This document shows positions 51,757 to 60,778 of a stretch of 64,000 nt of DNA, piece by piece. The notes under the pieces are model-generated. The model made no database searches and had not been told where the DNA came from. It saw only the letters and a list, made by a program, of their open reading frames with translations. The stretch lies in the NCBI RefSeq assembly GCF_031998825.1, contig NZ_DAMACX010000005.1, positions 1-64,000 of the forward strand. Reading direction: 5' to 3'. The DNA is from Pseudescherichia sp031998825 (GTDB taxonomy: Bacteria > Pseudomonadota > Gammaproteobacteria > Enterobacterales > Enterobacteriaceae). The position numbers were made by a program, and so were the translations under genes. The stretch's first letter is position 1, and the number at the start of each line of letters is the position of its first letter.

Positions 51757-52205
51757 TCGACTCCCTGCTCCAGCACCCGCACCTCTTCTGGCTCAGCCTT
51801 GGCGGCCTGCTGCTGGCGGCCGAGATGCTGGGCGGCAACGGCTATCTGCTCTGGAGCGGCGTGGCGGCGGTGGTGACCGGCCTGCTGGTCTGGCTGCTGC
51901 CGTTTGGCTGGGAGTGGCAGGGGGCGCTGTTTGCCCTGCTCACCCTGCTGGCGGCGTGGCTGTGGTGGCGCTGGCTGGCCCGCCGCGTGCGCGAGCAGAA
52001 GCCCGCCGACGCGGCGCTTAACCAGCGCGGCGTGCAGCTGGTGGGCAAACACTTTACCCTCGACACCCCTCTCGTTAACGGCCGCGGCCATATGCGCGTC
52101 GGCGACAGTACCTGGCCGGTGAGCGCCGATGACGATCTGCCTGCCGGGACGCCGGTGGAAGTGGTGGCGGTTGAAGGCATTACCCTGCGTATCAAAGCGC
52201 GCTAG
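51753..52205 (+). CDS. ybbJ: NfeD-family membrane protein YbbJ
   Basis: This 150-residue short NfeD protein has three membrane segments (about 10-75) and a soluble OB-fold domain (about 90-148: GKHFTLDTPLVNGRGHMRVGDSTWPVSADDDLPAGTPVEVV, split by strands). It partners QmcA in membrane quality control. Its stop overlaps the convergent cueR stop by 4 nt. Confidence 0.93.
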   Translation: MIDSLLQHPHLFWLSLGGLLLAAEMLGGNGYLLWSGVAAVVTGLLVWLLPFGWEWQGALFALLTLLAAWLWWRWLARRVREQKPADAALNQRGVQLVGKHFTLDTPLVNGRGHMRVGDSTWPVSADDDLPAGTPVEVVAVEGITLRIKAR

Positions 52206-52618
52206 CTCTCCTTAGCCGAATGCCGGTGGCAGCAGCCGGAGAGGTTATCGATAATCGGACAGTCGGCACCGTCATCACCCGGACAGGCGTTCGCCAGGCT
52301 CAGCAGCTGATCGCGCATCGCCTGTAGCTCAACAATGTGACGCTCGATCTCCGCCACTTTTTGTAGAGTGTAGGCCTTCACGTCGGCGCTGTGCCGGGCC
52401 GGATCGTTGAACAGGGTGACCAGCTCGCCGCACTCCTCAAGATTAAACCCCACCTGCCGCGCCTGGCGCAGCAGAGTCAGCTCATCCAGATGCTGCTGCG
52501 TGTAGCTGCGATAGCCGTTCTCGCTGCGCAGCGGCGGCGTCACCAGCCCCTTCTCCTCATAGAAGCGGATCGCCTTGCTGGTTAAGCCTGTCTTTTTTGC
52601 TACGTCGCTAATATTCAT
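52202..52618 (-). CDS. cueR: Copper-efflux regulator CueR (MerR family)
   Basis: CueR senses Cu(I) at zeptomolar level and activates copA and cueO by untwisting 19-bp-spacer promoters. The 138-residue protein has a MerR helix-turn-helix (1-70), a dimer helix, and the metal loop ACPGDDGADC, with Cys112 and Cys120 as the two ligands. The tail CCHRH is also present. It is divergent from copA, whose promoter carries the CueR dyad. Confidence 0.96.
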   Translation of the reverse strand: MNISDVAKKTGLTSKAIRFYEEKGLVTPPLRSENGYRSYTQQHLDELTLLRQARQVGFNLEECGELVTLFNDPARHSADVKAYTLQKVAEIERHIVELQAMRDQLLSLANACPGDDGADCPIIDNLSGCCHRHSAKES

Positions 52619-52627
52619 GCTTCCCCC

Positions 52628-52658
52628 TTGACCTTCCCCTTAATGGAAGGTTTAAGCT
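52628..52658 (+). promoter_or_regulatory. CueR-activated copA promoter
   Basis: The -35 element TTGACC (52628-52633) and -10 element TAAGCT (52653-52658) are 19 nt apart, the overlong MerR-type spacing. The dyad ACCTTCC (52631-52637) and GGAAGGT (52645-52651) lies between them, as in the E. coli copA promoter. Confidence 0.92.
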
Positions 52659-52716
52659 TATGTACAGTTAGCCAAAATAGCGGCTCAGTCAATCCTTAAT
52701 GCACAGGAGTATGATG

Positions 52717-55218
52717 ATGTCCCAAACAATCGAACTGGCGCTGGAGGGTCTCTCCTGCGGCCACTGCGTCAAACGGGTGAAAGAGAGTCTTGAACAGCGC
52801 CCCGACGTGGAGCGCGCCGAGGTCACCATCGACCGGGCGGAAGTCACCGGTAGCGCCGATGCGGATGCACTGATCGATACCGTTAAACAGGCCGGGTACG
52901 GGGCGACGCTTAGCCACCCAAAGGCTGATCCGCTGGCAGAGTCATCACCTCCGTCGGAAGCACTGACAGCGGCCGAAACTGAGCTTCCGGCAGCGGATGA
53001 CACTGACGACAGCCAGCAGCTGCTGTTGAGTGGCATGAGCTGCGCCAGCTGCGTTACCCGAGTGCAGAAAGCCTTGCAGGCGGTACCCGGCGTAACCCAG
53101 GCACGGGTCAATCTGGCGGAGCGCTCTGCGCTGGTTATGGGCAGCGCCTCCGCCGCTGAATTAGTGAGCGCGGTGGAAAGCGCGGGCTACGGTGCGGAGG
53201 CGATTGACGATGACGCCACCCGCCGCGAACGCCAGCAGGAGACCGCCGTTGCTACCATGAAACGCTTCCGCTGGCAGGCGATTGTTGCCCTGCTGGTGGG
53301 TATCCCGGTGATGATCTGGGGTATGGCAGGTGACAATATGATGGTCACCGATGCCAACCGCAGCCTCTGGCTGGTCATCGGCCTGATCACCCTTGGAGTG
53401 ATGATCTTTGCCGGGGGCCACTTCTACCGCAGCGCGTGGAAAAGCCTGCTGAACCGTACCGCCACCATGGACACCCTGGTGGCGCTGGGTACCGGAGCCG
53501 CCTGGCTCTACTCGATGAGCGTCAACCTCTGGCCGACCTGGTTCCCGATGGAGGCGCGCCACCTTTACTATGAAGCCAGCGCGATGATTATCGGCCTGAT
53601 CAACCTTGGCCATATGCTGGAGGCTCGTGCCCGCCAGCGTTCATCAAAAGCGCTGGAGCGCCTGCTCGACCTGACCCCGCCTACCGCCAGAGTGGTGACC
53701 GATGCCGGGGAAGAGACCGTTCCCCTTGCCGAGGTTCATCCGGGCATGACGCTGCGCCTGACTACAGGCGATCGCGTTCCGGTTGACGGGGAGATTGTCC
53801 AGGGCGAAGCCTGGCTTGATGAGGCGATGCTGACCGGCGAACCTGTTCCGCAGCAGAAACAGCGTGACGATACTATTCATGCGGGAACGGTAGTCTCCGA
53901 CGGCAGCGTGCTGTTTCGCGCCAGCCGCACCGGCAGCCATACGACCCTCTCGCGGATCGTCCGCCTGGTGCGCCAGGCCCAGAGCAGCAAGCCGGAGATC
54001 GGCCAGCTGGCGGACAGGATCTCCGCGGTCTTCGTGCCGGTGGTGGTCGCGATTGCCCTCGTGAGCGGGGCGACCTGGTACCTCTTTGGCCCTGCCCCGC
54101 AGATTGTCTATACCCTGGTGATCGCCACCACGGTGCTGATTATTGCCTGCCCCTGCGCGCTGGGCCTGGCCACGCCGATGTCGATTATCTCCGGTGTCGG
54201 CCGCGCCGCCGAGTTTGGCGTGCTGGTGCGCGATGCCGATGCGCTCCAGCGTGCCAGCCAGCTTGATACGCTGGTGTTTGATAAGACCGGCACCCTCACC
54301 GAGGGCCGCCCGCAGGTAGCATCGGTCACAACTTATAGCGATCTCTCCAGCGAGCAGGCGCTGCGCCTGGCCGCCGCGCTGGAGCAGGGTTCCAGTCACC
54401 CGCTGGCCCGGGCGATTATCGACAAGGCCGGAACGGAGCCGTTGGCAGAGGTGATTAACTTTCGTACCCTGCGCGGGCTGGGCCTGAGCGGAGATTGCGA
54501 AGGCCGACGCCTGCTGCTGGGTAACCAGGCCCTGCTGAACGAACAGGGGATTGATACCGCTGTGCTGGAGAGGGATATCACCGCCCAGGCAGCCACGGGT
54601 GCGACGCCGGTGCTGCTGGCAGTTGATGGTAAGGCGGCGGCGCTATTTGCCATTCGCGATCCGCTGCGTGAGGATAGCGTGGCGGCATTGCAGCGCCTGC
54701 ACCGTGCCGGCTACCGGCTGGTGATGCTGACCGGTGACAACGCCGTCACCGCCAACGCCATCGCCAAAGAGGCCGGTATCGACGAGGTGATCGCCGGGGT
54801 GCTGCCGGATGGCAAAGCCGCCGCGATTCAGGATCTACAGCGTCAGGGTCGTCAGGTCGCCATGGTGGGGGACGGCATCAACGATGCCCCGGCGCTGGCC
54901 CAGGCCGAGGTCGGTATCGCCATGGGCGGCGGCAGCGACGTGGCGATTGAGACCGCTGCTATCACCCTAATGCGTCACAGCCTGATGGGCGTTGCCGATG
55001 CGCTGGCCATCTCTCGCGCCACGCTGCGCAACATGAAGCAGAACCTGGTGGGGGCGTTTATCTATAACTCGCTGGGCATTCCGATTGCTGCCGGGGTTCT
55101 GTGGCCGCTGACCGGGTCGCTGCTCAATCCAGTGGTGGCGGGTGCGGCGATGGCGCTCTCCTCCATTACGGTGGTGAGCAACGCCAACCGCCTCCTGCGT
55201 TTTACGCCCAAAGAGTAA
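52717..55218 (+). CDS. copA: Cu(I)-exporting P1B-type ATPase CopA
   Basis: CopA pumps Cu(I) from the cytosol to the periplasm. The 833-residue protein has two N-terminal metal-binding domains (GLSCGHC about 12-18 and GMSCASC about 107-113), eight membrane segments, the transport motif CPC in IIACPCALG, the phosphorylation site DKTGTLTEG and the hinge GDGINDAP. The start at 52717 is chosen because AGGAG lies 7 nt upstream; two earlier ATG codons are too close to it. A slippery heptamer within codons 67-69 allows a short CopA(Z) chaperone to be made. It is divergent from cueR. Confidence 0.97.
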   Translation: MSQTIELALEGLSCGHCVKRVKESLEQRPDVERAEVTIDRAEVTGSADADALIDTVKQAGYGATLSHPKADPLAESSPPSEALTAAETELPAADDTDDSQQLLLSGMSCASCVTRVQKALQAVPGVTQARVNLAERSALVMGSASAAELVSAVESAGYGAEAIDDDATRRERQQETAVATMKRFRWQAIVALLVGIPVMIWGMAGDNMMVTDANRSLWLVIGLITLGVMIFAGGHFYRSAWKSLLNRTATMDTLVALGTGAAWLYSMSVNLWPTWFPMEARHLYYEASAMIIGLINLGHMLEARARQRSSKALERLLDLTPPTARVVTDAGEETVPLAEVHPGMTLRLTTGDRVPVDGEIVQGEAWLDEAMLTGEPVPQQKQRDDTIHAGTVVSDGSVLFRASRTGSHTTLSRIVRLVRQAQSSKPEIGQLADRISAVFVPVVVAIALVSGATWYLFGPAPQIVYTLVIATTVLIIACPCALGLATPMSIISGVGRAAEFGVLVRDADALQRASQLDTLVFDKTGTLTEGRPQVASVTTYSDLSSEQALRLAAALEQGSSHPLARAIIDKAGTEPLAEVINFRTLRGLGLSGDCEGRRLLLGNQALLNEQGIDTAVLERDITAQAATGATPVLLAVDGKAAALFAIRDPLREDSVAALQRLHRAGYRLVMLTGDNAVTANAIAKEAGIDEVIAGVLPDGKAAAIQDLQRQGRQVAMVGDGINDAPALAQAEVGIAMGGGSDVAIETAAITLMRHSLMGVADALAISRATLRNMKQNLVGAFIYNSLGIPIAAGVLWPLTGSLLNPVVAGAAMALSSITVVSNANRLLRFTPKE
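52917..52928 (+). other. Programmed -1 frameshift site for CopA(Z)
   Basis: The heptamer C CCA AAG (52917-52923) is in the zero frame at codons 67-69. A -1 slip reads CCC AAA GGC then TGA (52926-52928), ending a 70-residue product that is just the first metal-binding domain. This is exactly the length and final glycine known for E. coli CopA(Z). Confidence 0.82.
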
Positions 55219-55240
55219 GCTGCCTGCCTGATTTGCACCT

Positions 55241-55280
55241 TCTCCCGGCTCGCGCTAGCATGGGTCTTTCAGCCGGGAGA
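55241..55280 (+). promoter_or_regulatory. Long inverted repeat covering the ybaP ribosome site
   Basis: TCTCCCGGCT (55241-55250) pairs perfectly with AGCCGGGAGA (55271-55280) over 20 nt of loop. The 3' arm contains the only Shine-Dalgarno (GGGAGA) of ybaP, whose ATG is at 55285. No T-run follows, so it looks more like an RNA switch or attenuator than a terminator of copA. Confidence 0.5.
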
Positions 55281-55284
55281 GCGT

Positions 55285-56094
55285 ATGGGCCTGTTTAGCC
55301 GTTTAAAAATGCTGTTGGGTGCGCTGTACAGCCGCACCTATTCGTGGCCCGCGCTGGATGTTACCCTGCCGGGTGGGCGCTACCTGCACCTGGTCGGCAG
55401 TATCCACATGGGCACCCGCGATATGTCTCCCCTGCCGGAAGGGCTGCTGCGCAAGCTTAAGCAGGCCGATGCCCTGATCGTTGAAGCCGACGTCTCTGTT
55501 AGCGGCTCGCCTTTCTCCGAGCTTCCTCCGCGCCCACCGCTGGCGGAGCGGCTGGATCCCGCCCAGCTTGCCGCGTTATCCCGGGTGCTGAACGAGCTGG
55601 CACTGCCGCTGGAGAGCTTTGACCAGCAGCCCGCATGGAAGATCGCGCTTGTATTGCAGGCAACCCAGGCCCAGCGCTTAGGTCTGCGCCCCGACTACGG
55701 TATCGACTATCAGATGCTGCAGGCCGCCCACAATAGGCAGATGCAAGTGATTGAGCTGGAGGGAACGGCGGATCAGGTTAACCTGCTCTGTCAGCTACCG
55801 GAGGATGGGAAAGCGCTGCTGCTGGATACCCTCACCCACTGGCACACCAATGCCCGTCTGTTACAGGTGATGCTCAGCTGGTGGCTCAACAGTCCCCCTG
55901 CCGAGGCGTCGCAGCCCCTCCCCTCTACCTTTAGCCAGCCGCTTTACGATGTGCTAATGCATCAGCGCAACCAGGCCTGGTGCAAACGGCTGCTGGCGCT
56001 GCCGCCGGGCCACTATGTGGTGGCTGCAGGCGCACTGCACCTCTATGGCGAAGGAAATTTACCAACGCTTCTGCGGCAGAAAATGAGCGCATAA
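55285..56094 (+). CDS. ybaP: TraB/GumN-family protein YbaP
   Basis: This 269-residue protein of the TraB/GumN (Tiki-like) family contains the conserved GSIHMGTRDM (first His motif) and ending HYVVAAGALHLYGEGNL (second His motif). These residues form a metal-dependent hydrolase site in Tiki proteases; bacterial members are poorly understood. It keeps E. coli gene position after copA. No membrane segment or signal peptide is evident. Translation may be limited by the hairpin at 55241-55280. Confidence 0.9.
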   Translation: MGLFSRLKMLLGALYSRTYSWPALDVTLPGGRYLHLVGSIHMGTRDMSPLPEGLLRKLKQADALIVEADVSVSGSPFSELPPRPPLAERLDPAQLAALSRVLNELALPLESFDQQPAWKIALVLQATQAQRLGLRPDYGIDYQMLQAAHNRQMQVIELEGTADQVNLLCQLPEDGKALLLDTLTHWHTNARLLQVMLSWWLNSPPAEASQPLPSTFSQPLYDVLMHQRNQAWCKRLLALPPGHYVVAAGALHLYGEGNLPTLLRQKMSA

Positions 56095-56234
56095 TATAGC
56101 GTCCCGAAACTCCCCAGCCTGTTTTGCATTTAACGTCAGGATGAACAACAAAAAATAGTCTTCTTAAGATTGTCCTTAATTGACTAAAACTACTTTACGC
56201 TTGCATTGTTCAAGCTTACTAATTATCCTCTTGA

Positions 56235-56774
56235 CAAAGTCAACCCCAAGATAAATTAAGCATACTGAGCTATTTAAAGTTATTTTTCTCCACCAAATTA
56301 TCAATAAAAACAGCAGTATGGATTTTTAATAACTCAAATTTTTCCCGCAAAAAGCGCAATTTAGCACTGCGTAAATCAGGGTTCGTTTTTCATGGAAAAT
56401 CAGTAATTTACGCTCCTTTCTTTTACACCTGCGGCAATATTCGTCTTGGAGATGGATCTTTCGTTAATTATAACTGCACGATGCTGGATAACGAAATGAT
56501 TACCATCGGCGAAAAAACGATGCTGGGGCCTAACGTGACTATTTGTACCGTTACCCATCCTGTAGACTTATTAAACCGCAAAGAAACCGCCTCCGAGGCC
56601 GTAACCATCGGTAATAACGTTTGGATCGGCGCAAGTGTGGTTATTCTTCCGGGTGTCACTATTGGTGATAACAGCGTCATTGCAGCTAATAGTGTTGTCA
56701 CATCTCATATTCCAGAAAATGCGCTGTTTGCCGGTGCTCCTGCCGTTTTTAAACGCCATATAAACGTTAGCTAA
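56235..56774 (+). pseudogene. Sugar O-acetyltransferase remnant (LacA/Maa-like)
   Basis: The last 98 codons (from ATG 56481) encode the left-handed beta-helix end of a hexapeptide acetyltransferase: MLGPNVTICTVTHPVD, the catalytic His segment, then TIGNNVWIGASVVILPGVTIG. Reading in frame upstream gives YAPFFYTCGNIRLGDGSFVNYNC and FNNSNFSRKKRNLALRKSG, which also match LacA/Maa. The frame opens at 56235 after a stop, and no ATG, GTG or TTG lies before 56481. The conserved start and substrate lid are therefore missing. The segment and the 140 nt before it are AT-rich. A short product from 56481 is possible but would lack the N-terminal part. Confidence 0.7.
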
Positions 56775-56907
56775 CTCTTATCCACGCAGCACCGGGTCAT
56801 GACAGAATTGATCGTCTCTCCAACATAAACGGCAAGATGGTACTATTTTTGCGAGCGCCGTCAGGCGTATGCTGATAGCTCGATCATCTGTGGTAAGAAG
56901 GATTTTT

Positions 56908-57387
56908 ATGACGCCCGCCGTAAAGTTACTCGAAAAGAATAAGATCCCTTTTCAGCTGCATAGCTACGATCACGATCCTCAGGAAACTAACTTTGGCGAT
57001 GAGGTGGTGCGTAAGCTCGGCCTGAACGCCGACCAGGTCTACAAGACGCTGCTGGTGGCGGTAAACGGTGATATGAAGCAGCTGGCGGTCGCGGTGACGC
57101 CGGTGGCAGGTCAGCTGGATCTGAAAAAGGTGGCGAAGGCGCTGGGGGCGAAGAAGGTTGATATGGCCGACCCCGCCGTTGCCCAGCGCACTACCGGTTA
57201 TCTGGTGGGTGGCATCAGCCCGCTGGGGCAAAAAAAGCGCCTGCCGACGCTTATTGACGCTCCCGCTCAGGAATACGCGACGATCTACATCTCCGGCGGC
57301 AGACGCGGGCTGGATATTGAGCTGGCGGCAGGCGACCTGGCGAAGATGCTGGACGCAAAATTCGCCGATATCGCCCGCCGGGATTAA
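56908..57387 (+). CDS. ybaK: Cys-tRNA(Pro)/Cys-tRNA(Cys) deacylase YbaK
   Basis: This single-domain editing enzyme hydrolyses mischarged Cys-tRNA-Pro in trans. The 159-residue length and sequence match E. coli YbaK (KLLEKNKIPFQLHSYDHD, the catalytic-loop Lys in YKTLLV, GYLVGGISPLGQKKRLPT). The start at 56908 follows AAGAAGGA. It is convergent with ushA; a BIME lies between. Confidence 0.96.
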   Translation: MTPAVKLLEKNKIPFQLHSYDHDPQETNFGDEVVRKLGLNADQVYKTLLVAVNGDMKQLAVAVTPVAGQLDLKKVAKALGAKKVDMADPAVAQRTTGYLVGGISPLGQKKRLPTLIDAPAQEYATIYISGGRRGLDIELAAGDLAKMLDAKFADIARRD

Positions 57388-57392
57388 CTCGT

Positions 57393-57482
57393 TGTAGGCC
57401 GGATAAGACGCGTTAGCGTCGCCATCCGGCGTTCAGCATCCCACATACGCCTGATGGCGGCTGACGCCTTATCAGGCCTACA
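57393..57482. repeat. REP/BIME pair between ybaK and ushA
   Basis: Two inverted REP units lie at 57393-57431 (TGTAGGCCGGATAAGACGCG...) and 57448-57482 (...GACGCCTTATCAGGCCTACA), separated by about 15 nt. They are of the classical E. coli type (GCCGGATAAG...) and differ from the CCCGGTAAGCG type at the other three sites. Confidence 0.88.
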
Positions 57483-57494
57483 GAGTGCACAGCG

Positions 57495-59156
57495 TTACTG
57501 CCAGTTCACCTCGCCCTGCGGCTCAAGGGTTGCGGCATCCAGCGGTGAATTCTGCTGGATGTACTGCTTCAACACCTCGGCATCAATAAAGCCGGTATTA
57601 ACGTAGCCAGGCTTATCGTCCAGACGCGGATAGCCGTCGCCGCCGGTGGCGTTAAAGCTGAGGGTTGCCATACGATAGGTTTTAGCGAGATCTACCGGCT
57701 CGCCGCCGATCTTCAGATCGTTAAGCGTGCCGTTCGCCATCGTAAAGCTGACGTGGCTAAACTGCGGATAGGCCCCTGAATTGGGCTTCATCTGCGCCAC
57801 GGCGGTGAGGTAGTCCACCACCTCTTTCCCGGTCAGGTCGGCATAGACCACGACGTTGCCGAACGGCTGCACCTTCAGCACATCTTTGTAGGTGATATCC
57901 CCTGCGGCAATGCTGTCGCGGATCCCGCCGCCGCTCATCACGGCAAAGTTGGCTCCGGTACGTGCCATCTGCGCGGCGAGGATCAGGTGCCCAAGATTGG
58001 TCTGTACAAAGCGCACTTTGCTGCGATCGCCTTCAAGAGGCGCATTGACCGAACCAATTTTCACCGTCAGCTGGGCCTTGCCTTTATTCTGGAAGGGCGT
58101 CAGCAGGGAGAGCATCTGAGCGTTTTCAGGGATCTCCGGCGCATAGAGCACGCGTTCGCTCTCGCCGTTGTCGTAAACGACCTTTTTCTTCAGGTTGATG
58201 GGGATCAGCTGATAGTGCACCAGCTTCATCTCACCGTTGCGGAACTCAAAGTCCGCGCGGCCGACATATTTGCCCCACTCGTGAGCCTGAACGATCCAGA
58301 TACCGTTCTGCCGGTCCGGTGCGCAGGGCGTGCCCGGTACATAATCTACCTGCTTTTTATTCTCTGCAGCCATACAGACCGGGTTTTGCGAGTGGCCGCC
58401 GACAATCATCGCCAGCGAACCCGCCGGCAGGCTGCGCGCCATTTCGACGTCGCCCGGCGCGTTGGAGCCGTGCTCACCGTTATCGTAGTGTCCCATATGG
58501 GTGGTGGCAATCAGGATATCCGGCCGCTCTTTTTCATCCAGACCATTCAGCTCCTGAATCACCAGCTTCGCCTCGTCGGCGGGCTTGCGGAACTCAATGT
58601 CGGTGAAGAACTCCGGATTGCCAATTTTGGCGGTGTCATCGGTGGTCAGACCGATTACGCCGATTTTCAGATCCTGGCGCTTGAAGATAGCCCACGGCTT
58701 AAAGAGACGCTCGCCGGTACTCTTCTGATAAATATTGGCTGACAGGAAGGGGAACTTAGCCCACTTCTCCTGCTGGCGCAGCACCTCCATCGGGTTATCA
58801 AACTCATGGTTGCCGACCGCCATCGCGTCGTAGCCGATGAGGTTCATGCCGCGGAAGTCCGGCTCGGCGTCCAGCAGATCGGACTCCGGCACGCCGGTGT
58901 TGATATCGCCACCGGAGAGCACTAGCACGCTGCCCCCTTCGGCAGCCACCTCTTTGCGGACGCTGTCCACCAGCGTTTTCTGTGCTGCCAGACCATATTC
59001 GCGGTCATCGCTGCGCCAGAAGTGGCCGTGGTGATCGTTAGTGTGCAGGATGGTTATTTTATAGGTTTTATCCTGTTCCCAGGCCTGGGCAGGCAGACTG
59101 GTGAGCCCCCACGCGGCGAGAAGCGCCAGTGCAACGCCCTGCTTTAACATATTCAT
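57495..59156 (-). CDS. ushA: Periplasmic UDP-sugar hydrolase / 5'-nucleotidase UshA
   Basis: UshA dephosphorylates nucleotides and hydrolyses UDP-glucose in the periplasm for salvage. The 553-residue precursor has a signal peptide ending SLPAQA. The metal sites are ILHTNDHHGH, GGDINTG, GNHEFDN and THMGHYDNGEHG. The C-terminal nucleotide-binding domain carries GGGIRDSIAAGD and FNATGGDGYPRL. The start at 59156 follows GGGAG; the open frame reaches 59309 but has no ribosome site there. It is divergent from fsr over 176 nt. Confidence 0.96.
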   Translation of the reverse strand: MNMLKQGVALALLAAWGLTSLPAQAWEQDKTYKITILHTNDHHGHFWRSDDREYGLAAQKTLVDSVRKEVAAEGGSVLVLSGGDINTGVPESDLLDAEPDFRGMNLIGYDAMAVGNHEFDNPMEVLRQQEKWAKFPFLSANIYQKSTGERLFKPWAIFKRQDLKIGVIGLTTDDTAKIGNPEFFTDIEFRKPADEAKLVIQELNGLDEKERPDILIATTHMGHYDNGEHGSNAPGDVEMARSLPAGSLAMIVGGHSQNPVCMAAENKKQVDYVPGTPCAPDRQNGIWIVQAHEWGKYVGRADFEFRNGEMKLVHYQLIPINLKKKVVYDNGESERVLYAPEIPENAQMLSLLTPFQNKGKAQLTVKIGSVNAPLEGDRSKVRFVQTNLGHLILAAQMARTGANFAVMSGGGIRDSIAAGDITYKDVLKVQPFGNVVVYADLTGKEVVDYLTAVAQMKPNSGAYPQFSHVSFTMANGTLNDLKIGGEPVDLAKTYRMATLSFNATGGDGYPRLDDKPGYVNTGFIDAEVLKQYIQQNSPLDAATLEPQGEVNWQ

Positions 59157-59332
59157 TTCTCTCTCCCTGATGACATAACACACGCAAAAGTAGCGCGGGG
59201 ACAGAGAATAAACAAATAGGATTTTATGTCTGCGACTTCCCTCAAAGAGTCGGGACGCGTATCTTAGTTTGCTAATAATCAGGACGCTTTCACAACTCCT
59301 GCACTCCAATAAAAGACAAGAAGTGACATTTT

Positions 59333-60547
59333 ATGGCAATAAATCAATCCACCGGCGCGCTTTCCGGCGCTGCCGCATCGCCGCCGCGTACTGCGTTCGG
59401 TATTCTGGGGGCGATCAGCCTCTCGCATCTGCTCAACGATATGTTGCAGTCGCTGATCCTCGCCCTCTACCCGCTGCTACAGGCTGACTTCTCGCTAAGC
59501 TTTGTGCAGATCGGCATGATCACCCTCACCTTTCAGCTCGCCTCTTCGCTCTTACAGCCGGTAGTGGGCTACTACACCGATAAGCACCCGATGCCGTGGT
59601 CGCTGCCTATCGGCATGTGCTTTACCCTCTGCGGCCTGGTGCTGCTGGCGCTGGCAGGCAGCTTCGGCATGGTGCTGCTGGCGGCGGGGCTGGTAGGAAC
59701 CGGATCCTCTGTTTTCCACCCGGAGTCCTCCCGCGTAGCGCGCATGGCCTCCGGCGGCCGTCATGGTCTGGCGCAGTCCATCTTTCAGGTTGGGGGCAAC
59801 TTTGGTAGCTCTCTCGGGCCGCTGCTGGCGGCGTTGATTATCGCCCCCTACGGTAAGGGTAACGTGGGCTGGTTTGTGCTGGCCGCGCTGCTGGCTATCG
59901 TGGTGCTGGCGCAGGTCAGCCGCTGGTATGCTGCCCAGCATCGGGTGAATAAGGGGCAAAAAGCCGTTATTGAGCGCAGTCTGCTGCCGCGTAATAAAGT
60001 GATCCTGGCGGTAGGCATCCTGCTGATGCTGATTTTTTCAAAATACTTCTATATGGCGAGTATCAGCAGCTATTACACCTTTTATTTGATGGAAAAATTC
60101 CACTTATCGGTACAAAACGCCCAGTTTCATCTGTTTGCCTTCCTGCTGGCGGTTGCGGCGGGCACGGTAATTGGCGGTCCTGTCGGGGATAAGATTGGCC
60201 GCAAATATGTTATTTGGGGCTCTATCCTCGGCGTTGCCCCCTTTACGCTGGTTTTACCCTACGCATCCCTCTACTGGACCGGGATTTTAACGGCGATCAT
60301 TGGCTTTATCCTTGCATCGGCCTTTTCCGCCATTCTGGTCTATGCCCAGGAGCTGCTGCCGGGACGTATCGGCATGGTTTCCGGGCTCTTTTTTGGCTTC
60401 GCTTTTGGCATGGGTGGGCTTGGCGCTGCCGTGCTGGGGCTGGTTGCCGACCATACTAATATATTCGTAGTCTATAAAATCTGTGCTTTTCTGCCGCTTT
60501 TAGGGATGTTAACTATATTCCTGCCCGATAATCGCCATAAAGCCTGA
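59333..60547 (+). CDS. fsr: Fosmidomycin-resistance MFS exporter Fsr
   Basis: This major-facilitator drug efflux protein has 404 residues and 12 membrane segments. Typical text includes ISLSHLLNDMLQSLILALYPLL (start of helix 1), GSSVFHPESSRVARMASGGRHGLAQS around helices 4-5, and GPVGDKIGRKYVIWG before helix 8. It is the E. coli fsr neighbour of ushA. A GC-rich stem at 60556-60580 without a T-run follows. It exports fosmidomycin and perhaps trimethoprim-like compounds in E. coli. Confidence 0.94.
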   Translation: MAINQSTGALSGAAASPPRTAFGILGAISLSHLLNDMLQSLILALYPLLQADFSLSFVQIGMITLTFQLASSLLQPVVGYYTDKHPMPWSLPIGMCFTLCGLVLLALAGSFGMVLLAAGLVGTGSSVFHPESSRVARMASGGRHGLAQSIFQVGGNFGSSLGPLLAALIIAPYGKGNVGWFVLAALLAIVVLAQVSRWYAAQHRVNKGQKAVIERSLLPRNKVILAVGILLMLIFSKYFYMASISSYYTFYLMEKFHLSVQNAQFHLFAFLLAVAAGTVIGGPVGDKIGRKYVIWGSILGVAPFTLVLPYASLYWTGILTAIIGFILASAFSAILVYAQELLPGRIGMVSGLFFGFAFGMGGLGAAVLGLVADHTNIFVVYKICAFLPLLGMLTIFLPDNRHKA

Positions 60548-60778
60548 TTCCAGGGCGGCCAAAGGCAAACTTCGGCCGCCTGCATTGCCCATGCCATAAC
60601 ACTTATAAGACGTTCACTGCCCTAATCCCCTCTCATACGCTTTTTTTATGTCAGAGCGTGCTTTTCTTCAATATTCAACAATTATTCATCAACATAATCA
60701 TTAAAATTGTCATAGACTGTAACTCGGGCTTCTGGTTTTTTAGCCAGAAATGGATCCACTACCGCGAAAGGAGACGGA

